From: Gnetum montanum
Lineage: Eukaryota > Streptophyta > Gnetopsida > Gnetales > Gnetaceae
NCBI GenBank assembly: GCA_015680685.1
Contig: MNCI01006542.1
Location: 137,783-201,782 of the forward strand
Length of the DNA: 64,000 nt
Direction: 5' to 3'
The first letter of the stretch is position 1; each line of letters opens with the position of its first letter. This document shows, piece by piece, positions 57,380-64,000 of the stretch. The notes beneath the pieces are model-generated. The model was not told the origin of the DNA. It saw nothing but the letters and a program-made list of their open reading frames with translations, and made no database searches. The position numbers and the translations under genes are program-made.

Positions 57380-60163
57380 TAGTTACTGGTGGCGGTGGCT
57401 CCTCCATGGGTGCTTTTCCCTTGTCTTATGCTCTAGGTCTTGGGACTTGATGGTGTTGAAGTATGGCTTGGAGTTTCTCCTCTTTGGTCTAGGGATCTTG
57501 TGCCATCCATGCTAATGTTCCAATGTTTGATGGAGTTGGCACCTCCCATGGGTAGGGTAGTTGTGGAAACATTTGATTTTCCTTGACATACCAGGCTGCA
57601 AACACCCATCGTTCCTCCTCATAGGCTTTGGCTTTGTCTCTGTATTCCTGGAAATCTACAAGCCATTGAGCCAATTCTATTGCGACACCTTTTTGCCCCT
57701 GGTAGATTTCCTTAACCACCTCAAGTTTAGAATTTGCAATCTCCAGTTTTTGTAATATATTTTTGCGTTCTACAAATTCTATTTCATATTTGCTGTAGGT
57801 GGTAGCTACTTGTTATTCAAGCTCTGTTCTCAGGCACCTTACTATTAAGATGGCAAGGTTGGCATATCACAGGTTTGCAAACTCCATGTATTCTGTATGA
57901 TCCTGGATCTGTAGGTCCCAGTTTTTAACTTCCACCTAGTGGGCAAAGGCATATGTGTCCAATGTGGCCCACCAGTCAATGTGTTGAGCACTAATAGCAT
58001 TGATGTGGGCCTTGGCCATATGGATCTCCTTCTTGATGATCTATTTGTACATCCCCACCTAATACCATAAGTGCTCCTTTAGCTGTTCATGTCACTTAGC
58101 CTCATTTTTCCATGTGCTAATTTTGATAGCCATCTTTTGGCGGATGGCGCATACCTCCTCCATTAAGGGGTTTGATTTTCCCTAGCTAAACGGCTCATGT
58201 CTTGGTTTACTTGGATGAATTTTTCTCGCAACTAGTGAAAATGTTCTTCAAGAACATTATTTTTCTTTTCCACAGAGGTCAACTAAATGTTGTTGGCAAT
58301 AAGCTGCATGTTTTCCTCTTGTAAGGCCTTGAGTGCCTTGGTATGCGCATAAGTTTGTGCCTATGCTACAGAGGCATCCCAAACTGCCTTCTCTTTTTCT
58401 TCTTCCACCTTCTTATTCTCTATTAATAGCTTGGTCAGTTGCTCAGTTTTAAAACTATCTAGCTGGTCTATAGGAACAAATTGCAAAGGGTTCGATTATG
58501 CTACTTGTAGGGCCATGAGCTTTTCTTGCAATTTTTGCACCTCTAGTTCAGCATGCTCGACCCTCACCTCTATCAAGACAAGCTTCCCCTTCGTGGAAAT
58601 GAGGTCTAATTGAATTTCTATAACATATTGAGGGATATAAAATAAGGATGTCATTACTTGTCCTATTTGTAGCAATCGGTCAAGCACATCCTCATGTTCT
58701 GCAGGAGTCATTGAGGTTCTGGCCAAAGTTTGAGCATCTTGTGCTCCAATAAGATTTTTTGGTGGCACAACAGGCATATTGAATGATTCTTTAATGTGTT
58801 CTATGACCACTTCTGTGGCTCCCACTACATCTTGGTGTTGCATGACCACCATTGTGGCCCCTTTACTAGTTTCTAATTACACTTGGAAAGATGCAGCATT
58901 TCTTGAGATCTATTGTGACCAAGCATTTTCCCCTCCTCTTGTATGGATGGATAGTTTACCCCTTGCATGATCCAAAAAAATTATGGATTGTATGGCATCG
59001 TTGATGACACGGAAGAGATTTGCATCATCATGACTTCCCCAACTGATTGTCTCAGCAATGGCCCTGAGATGGCTCATCGATGGTCTATAATCGTGCGGTA
59101 GTAGTGGTTGATCCTAGCTTGTGCTAGGCCCTACTTCCTATTGTTGGCTGGGTCCCATAATTGGAGGTTGGATGGGTCCTATAAGTTGGATTGTAGTTGG
59201 CCCTATCGTCTGTTCTTTTTCTTATTCTGGTCCCAACATCTCACTAGTGATTTTCCTTGTGGATGGTGGCTTTAACAATTTAGCATATCAAGCATTGTGG
59301 GCTTTTCAAAGGACATCATTAGTGTATCCTCTGATACCAGCACGTCAGCATAGCTTCCTGATAAGACAAGGGAAGGATAATGCAAGCTTCTCTGTCTTCC
59401 GTTCTTCAAACTGCCTCAGGATCTCCATGAAATATAGATGAGGTAGGTTAGCATTAACCTTTTCCATCATCACTGCACATCCCCTTTCCACATATGTTGA
59501 AATCCTTCTTAGACCCTTCGTGGGGAAGAGGTGATATGTTCCAATTTTGAAATAGATCATCTCTTCCGTCGTCAACTCTCCAAATGTCTTATCCTTCCAA
59601 TATGCCCTCTCCAACAAAACTCTTCGTGCATCAGGGTTTGAATGAGTAGATAACTGAGCAACCTTTGGCCCTATATTCGAAAGGTTTAATACTTCCAAAA
59701 TGGCCTACACAGAGAAATCAGTCATCACACCACAAATGTTCACAATGATGCCTTGTTCTCTATTTTGCCAGAATTGGTACATTTCCCCTAGGTACCAGGC
59801 ACCACTTGCAGAGAGGATAGGACATAAGGGAGACCCTTTCAGGTGGTCCCTAATAGCCTCAGGAGAAAACTCTACAAAAGAATCAAAATTAAATTCCATA
59901 ATCACTGCAGTGAATGTGGACCTTTCGTGGATAGCCTGAAGACAATCCAAGGGCAATGTGAGATGTTGTCCCTGTTCAAGCATTGTAGCGACTCCTCCTT
60001 CTACCTTCTCTAATTGTACAGCAGCAGGGTTTTCTTGATGAATGCTAAATGATTGTTCCTCCTACTCTACATGTTGTCTAGAAAGGACTTTTTCTTCACC
60101 TCTCATAGGTTGTTTACTTCCACCTTAAGTAGGACCTTTTTGTTGTCCACGTTTCGGGGCCAT
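57380..60163 (-). pseudogene. ORF2 of element E: plant transposon-protein-like N-terminal half, coiled-coil C-terminal half
   Basis: Best copy of the extra reading frame. Starts MAPKRGQQKGPT at 60163. 59983-59705 reads FNFDSFVEFSPEAIRDHLKG and GAWYLGEMYQFWQNREQGII. 59698-59345 continues in the same frame after one stop with VLLERAYWKDKTFGELTTEE, HLFPTKGLRRISTYVERGCA and LSFPCLIRKLC. This layout, ending in a FPxLI-xLC motif, resembles the 'putative plant transposon protein' domain (PF20167). 58852-58496 has TPAEHEDVLDRLLQIGQVMT and a heptad-rich end (VEHAELEVQKLQEKLMALQV). More coiled coil follows, then 57719-57489 with FPQLPYPWEVPTPSN and an acidic/Pro tail. No membrane segment or catalytic motif is seen. 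It takes the place of the Athila env-like ORF; function is unknown. Confidence 0.7.
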
Positions 60164-62090
60164 GTGCAATCACACGGGGCCAAGCATTAGTAAGGTTGTT
60201 TCCAAAGTTAAGTTATACCTTACTACTTGTCTTAATTAATTTATTTTATCTTCATGTTATGTTTCCCGAAAGATTATAATAGTGAGTCTTTTTTACTTAG
60301 TTGCTTTCCAATTTTAGTTTCCCAATGTACCTAAAGGGATGAAATTATTTTCGGCACAATTATCCTTAATATTATAACTAATTATCCTTGATAATTTCCT
60401 TTAGGCAATGACAAATTCTAAAAAATTTATGCACTATTTGACATGTGGCCCTCCCCCATAACTAAGCTGAACACTCTGGGTTCAAGTAGGTTCAGACGGA
60501 ATGAAAATCAGAATACCAGCAAGCGAGATATAGGTATAAAGGAAAAGGTCTCACAATCGCAGGTCATAAAGAAAAATTTGAAAAACTCCCATGTGTGAAT
60601 AGTGGAAAATGATGGTAAGTGTTTCAAGGGGGGGGGGGGGGCATGTATATATAGTTTAATGTGATGCAATATCGCATACGTGACATCGCGTACGTGATAT
60701 CGCGGCCTATCGATGTTTAGGTTGAGGGAAAAATACTAAATTTTGAAGGTTTTTATGGAATTACAAATGGAAATTAAGGACATTTGGGCATGTGTTAAAG
60801 GTTCTAGGATAATATAGATAGTTGTGAAGGCACGAATAATTATATGTGGGTGGAATTGATCAATAAAGGCTTCGGATGGTAAGTGAGAGAAAAAGGTCAT
60901 GTGATGGTTCATAGGAGTGTTGGAATTTGGAGGGATAGTAATAAGGGAAAGAATATAATGGAAAATTCACTTAGGGTAATAAATTATGTGTGTGAGCTGT
61001 GTTATGAGTGAAAATTAGAAAAGATTACACAAGTGGGTCCTCCCCAAAGCAGGTTCCAACCTATAATGCCCTTGTGTAACCACACCTTAAAATGTCTGTA
61101 GGCACTAGAAGGGTTAAATGTAATCCATACCAGTTTCACAAAACACACACATGTAAGTATCATCGGAATGAGGTCAAAATTCTATGCTACACAAGATAAA
61201 AGTTACAAATACATGAGCAACAAGAGGAGATGGGGTATAGAAGGGGTTGTAGAGATCGGGACATGAAGTAACTGACCTAGGGCATAGTGAATCCTACATG
61301 TAAAGTGTGATTAATGTGTCATTAACCTGTCGTTCCAAGATTAGGACCAAGTCCATTCCTCTGATCAGTGACACTACATTGTTTCATCCCATGATGAGTG
61401 ACTATGAGAGTACCAGAACAACAAGGCGTATGAAAACTTGGCATTTTATTTAAGGGAGGAGTGATTTTTGCTTTGTGGCACTTCCTTTGTTTTGTTGTTG
61501 TTTTTTTCTTCGATTGCTAAATCCAAAGAAGCTTCCAACCTTCAGGAATGGGTGCATGTCTTTCCATTTGGACCCCTTAGAATAGCATTGGATTTTTGAG
61601 TGCCCTTTTGATTATTCTTACTCCCATTTTTTGTTAAATCTACAAGGATCTTAGTACAACCACGTTGCATGATAACTCCCATAGACGTCACCAAAGAGAA
61701 TCCACAAGTCCCCTTGATGTCACACCCTAATCATTCCCTCTTGATCCATCCTTCTTCATTCTAGGTACAATAAATGCAAAATTAATTTTAAGTTTTAAGA
61801 ATTTCAAGGATATCACTGTACCCTCGAACAGAACCTCTTATTGGTAGAGTGGATGAGTGGGTGTAATGGGCTCACTGTCCAAATAATTGATCACTCAAGA
61901 CTCGATAACATAGAACACACCTCAACCAACGAGCCACATGAGTGTTTTATTCATAGATGAGATTACTTATAAAAATGTAAAAAGACCAAAAAGACAAAAA
62001 TATAAAACAATAAGTTAAAAGATGAAAAATTGGAAAACAAAAATTGTAAAATTAAAGAAAATGAAAAATATTTATTAATCCTTCTTATTA
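60164..62090 (-). other. spacer of element E between gag and ORF2
   Basis: After the gag stop comes a T-rich tract on the minus strand (TTTTACAATTTTTGTTTTCC and similar, 61990-62080), as in A and C. Then a block near 61700-61750 (GGGTGTGACATCAAGGGGAC) matches C at 39378 (GGGTGTGACTTCAAGGGAAC). The spacer therefore follows gag directly, with pol excised. A run of 14 G lies at 60628-60641. The ORF2 leader shares AATGCTTGG with element G. Confidence 0.65.
60640..60712 (-). promoter_or_regulatory. U3-like internal promoter block of element E upstream of ORF2
   Basis: Minus strand: GGCCGCGATATCACGTACGC, GATGTCACGTATGCGATATT, GCATCACATTAAAC, then the TATA box TATATATA (60646-60653). The GCGATATC/GCAATATCGC motifs are those found at the start of the 40848 and 56872 LTRs and, in shorter form, in the LTR of E. 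The TATA box is about 483 bp before the ORF2 ATG. Elements A and G have the other repeat type both here and in their LTRs. Confidence 0.6.
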
Positions 62091-64000
62091 TCAAAATCGG
62101 GGATATCCTCCATAACTAAATGGTTGAGCATGGCAAGGATTAATAAATGAAAGATCAGAATCATTGCATGTTGGAAATATTGAAACTTGGTCATACTTAC
62201 CCCATCGAGGTTCACACACCTGATTATAGTAAGCATAGTGGGGTAATTTATAAGATGTATTTGCTAGATAACTAGTTGACCCGCTATGATAATTGAGACC
62301 ATAAGATGTTATGCAAGGATCGGGATGTTGCCCTCCATGTTTGTGTTCATTGGGCCGTATGGTTGTTGGAGTGTTAATTGGTGGCCCTGATGAAGTAACA
62401 TGAGGCATTGGGTTCGAAGATAAGGGTGCACCACAGTGTTGTACTTGTGCCGAGTTGGAGAATGCAGTGGCCTTGGAATTGTGTTGTTCCTTCCTAGGGT
62501 CATTCCTAAAGAAGGGACACCTTCGATGTTGCTGAGGTCTCTCACTGCTGTTGGCAATAGTAGCACAAGTAACGTTTGATGGTTGTTGTTGTGGTGTAGA
62601 TACCTTAGGAACAGTTGGTGGCGATGTAGAAGGAGGGAAAGGATGAAAATGTTAAAAATTAGGAGAAGTGTGAGGTACAAAAGGCAGTGGTTGTGTTGAG
62701 GACATGGGCTAATAGTATTGAGGAGAATGGTAATGCGGTGAGATAGAGTATGTTGACCCAGTTGGAGAAACAAGGTGTTGGACTAGGTAAGCACTTGGAT
62801 TCAGATGATATAAAGGGTGTCTTCAGTTTAGGGGTTGCTTCCCCCAGGACTGGGATTGCTGCCACTATGATCGAACATAGTATCTCTATATGAACTCTGG
62901 ATGTAACGTGCTTCCCCAATGCTCATATAAATATAACAAGATTGGGCACTAGCCCTTGGGGTGATCGTACAGGAAAATGTTGCATTCATATGTATGATTG
63001 GAAGTTGAGCTCTTATTTTCTTCATCCCTTCTTCCTGATTGTCTAATGATATTTTTTCCCACTTCTCGGGTTTTCAAAACTCTATCTCTAATAATATTAA
63101 TTTATTCTCCACACTTTTTATGCATCCATTCCAACATCTTATTGATCTTTGCCTTGACGTCCTCTAATGATGGTTGTATCGACAAAGATGATTTTTTCCC
63201 CTTGTGGTAGGTTGATTTCTCCTTTTTATGATCATGGACCTTTGTTAAGTTGAGATTTTGCTCCTGTTGTTGTTTTTCAACACTCTCCCATCTAGCCATT
63301 TCTCCTTCTTTTTTTGCTAACTACTTAATAAGCTCTTAGAATTGATGGGTTCATAGTTCATATAGTTGACCTTGGGAATACATCCCTAGGGTCTCTCTTG
63401 TTTCAACACAAAGTTAATCAATGATATGGTACATTAGCCTTTCCTTGGAGAACTCATGGCCTGGACAATTGTTTAACAGTGCATAATATCTTTCTAAGGC
63501 CATGTCCAAGGGTTCATGTTGTTCTTGTTTCCATTCTTTGATTTGTTTCCTCAAGGTTGACACTCTTGCGTAGGTTTGATATTTTTCGTTAAAGAGTTCT
63601 ACCATTGTTAGCCAATGTCATATTAAATTTGGTTTTAACGATCTATACCATACTTTTGCTTGGCCAAGAAGTATCATAGGAAAGAGCTTGAGTTATTTAC
63701 AACTGTTATCAATGTTTTTCCATGCACAAGCATTGTAGAAGGATTGTAAATGTTGTTGTAGATCTAAGTCATAGCCTCCTAAAACATTAGGAAAGTTGTT
63801 TAAATAGAGCCTAGGTAGGCGGCTCTCTTTATGATGCCTACATGAGATTTGAATAGCCTCTTGTATTTGTGTTAGGCTTGTAGTGGCCAGTAGGGGTTCA
63901 TCGTCATCAAGTAAGTTATGCTTTTGTGTGTTGGGATGATGTTGCCTTCGTTTATGTTTATAAGAAACTCCCACTTCAAGTTGCGTACTCCAATCCTCAT
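62091..64000 (-). pseudogene. gag: gag of element E (N-terminus outside the window)
   Basis: From the right edge: DDEPLLATTSLTQIQEAIQI, LPRLYLNNFPNVLGGYDLDL, QQHLQSFYNACAW, WYRSLKPN, MVELFNEKYQTYARVSTLRK, EQHEPLDMALERYYALLNNC and PGHEFSKERLMYHIID form the capsid-like core. Lys/Glu-rich coiled coil follows (VKAKINKMLEWMHKKCGE), then a Pro/Ser/His-rich C-terminal part, and the last frame ends YGGYPRF at 62091. No CCHC knuckle. A handful of stops and frame changes only, so it decayed less than the gag of C, D or G. Gag would build the particle; the element would need another's pol. Confidence 0.8.

Larger units (their letters stand above)
55486..64000 (-). mobile_element. element E: non-autonomous Athila-like element (5' end outside the window)
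   Basis: Minus-strand element: gag (64000 to 62091), spacer, ORF2 (60163-57380), PPT (57183-57191) and 3' LTR (57182-55486, itself split by a solo LTR). There is no protease, RT, RNase H or integrase. The architecture is the same as element G. Its coding frames are the best preserved of the superfamily in this window. Confidence 0.82.

Noticed and set aside
57380-60163. ORF2 as a true env gene
   Set aside because: No signal peptide, membrane anchor or cleavage site can be seen; only its position suggests env.
60628-60641. Run of 14 G as a possible G-quadruplex or PPT
   Set aside because: A mononucleotide run inside the spacer of E, not next to an LTR; most likely slippage.
1-64000. CRISPR arrays, tRNA or rRNA genes, organelle DNA insertions
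   Set aside because: No regularly spaced identical repeats, no cloverleaf-like promoter boxes and no recognisable plastid or mitochondrial genes were seen on reading both strands.

Overview
The window looks like nuclear DNA of a plant with a large, repeat-filled genome. A gymnosperm (conifer or relative) is my best guess, but this is inference: nothing in the sequence names the species. The evidence is AT-rich, CpG-poor DNA dominated by decayed LTR retrotransposons of several ages, inserted into one another in both orientations, with only traces of host genes. There is no bacterial-style operon, no rRNA or tRNA gene and no CRISPR array. Coding frames of the elements are riddled with stops, many of them TAG or TAA where CAG or CAA would be expected, as decay of methylated cytosine produces.

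Layout. 1-823 is the 3' end of a possible host gene or pseudogene. 824-6050 is AT-rich intergenic DNA with low-complexity tracts and one odd GC-richer block (3756-4428). 6050-7240 is a gag fragment of a Ty3/gypsy family here called B. 9735-18571 is element A (plus strand), a 5'-truncated Athila-like Ty3 element: RT, RNase H, integrase, spacer, ORF2, polypurine tract (PPT), 3' LTR. 18572-22432 plus 31940-32265 is a second family-B element (gag, protease, an extra RNase H, RT, RNase H) split by element G. G (22433-31934, minus strand) is complete, with two LTRs and a perfect AAAGT target duplication. 33340-34420 is a tandem repeat. 35259-41772 is element C (plus strand; gag and protease, no RT or integrase). 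42347-43120 is a LINE-like 3' end with a poly(A) tail. 43200-46250 is the least repetitive part and holds a TATA box with a short ORF. 46972-47863 is a solo LTR. 49175-52787 is a SIRE-like Ty1/copia pol (minus). Into it went element D (plus; LTR and gag, from 52788); into D went element E (minus; 55486 to beyond the window end); into E's 3' LTR went a further solo LTR (55961-56872).

Elements A, C, D, E, G and the solo LTRs belong to one superfamily. Their LTRs run TGATGA...TCATCA, most 3' LTRs follow a conserved GGGGGTA tract, and PBSs resemble the 3' end of tRNA-Asp, as in Athila. Put together, the copies imply an autonomous plan of LTR, PBS, gag, protease, RT-RNase H, integrase, long spacer, ORF2, PPT, LTR. 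ORF2 starts MAP(K/R), is rich in coiled coil, and resembles the 'putative plant transposon protein' domain (resemblance judged by eye).

Two observations deserve most attention. First, G and E share the same non-autonomous form: gag and ORF2 kept, all of pol gone. Second, in A, G and E the spacer carries, 430-570 bp upstream of the ORF2 start, a block of short repeats plus a TATA box that resembles the U3 promoter of that copy's own LTR. This suggests that ORF2 has its own internal promoter that evolves in step with the LTR.
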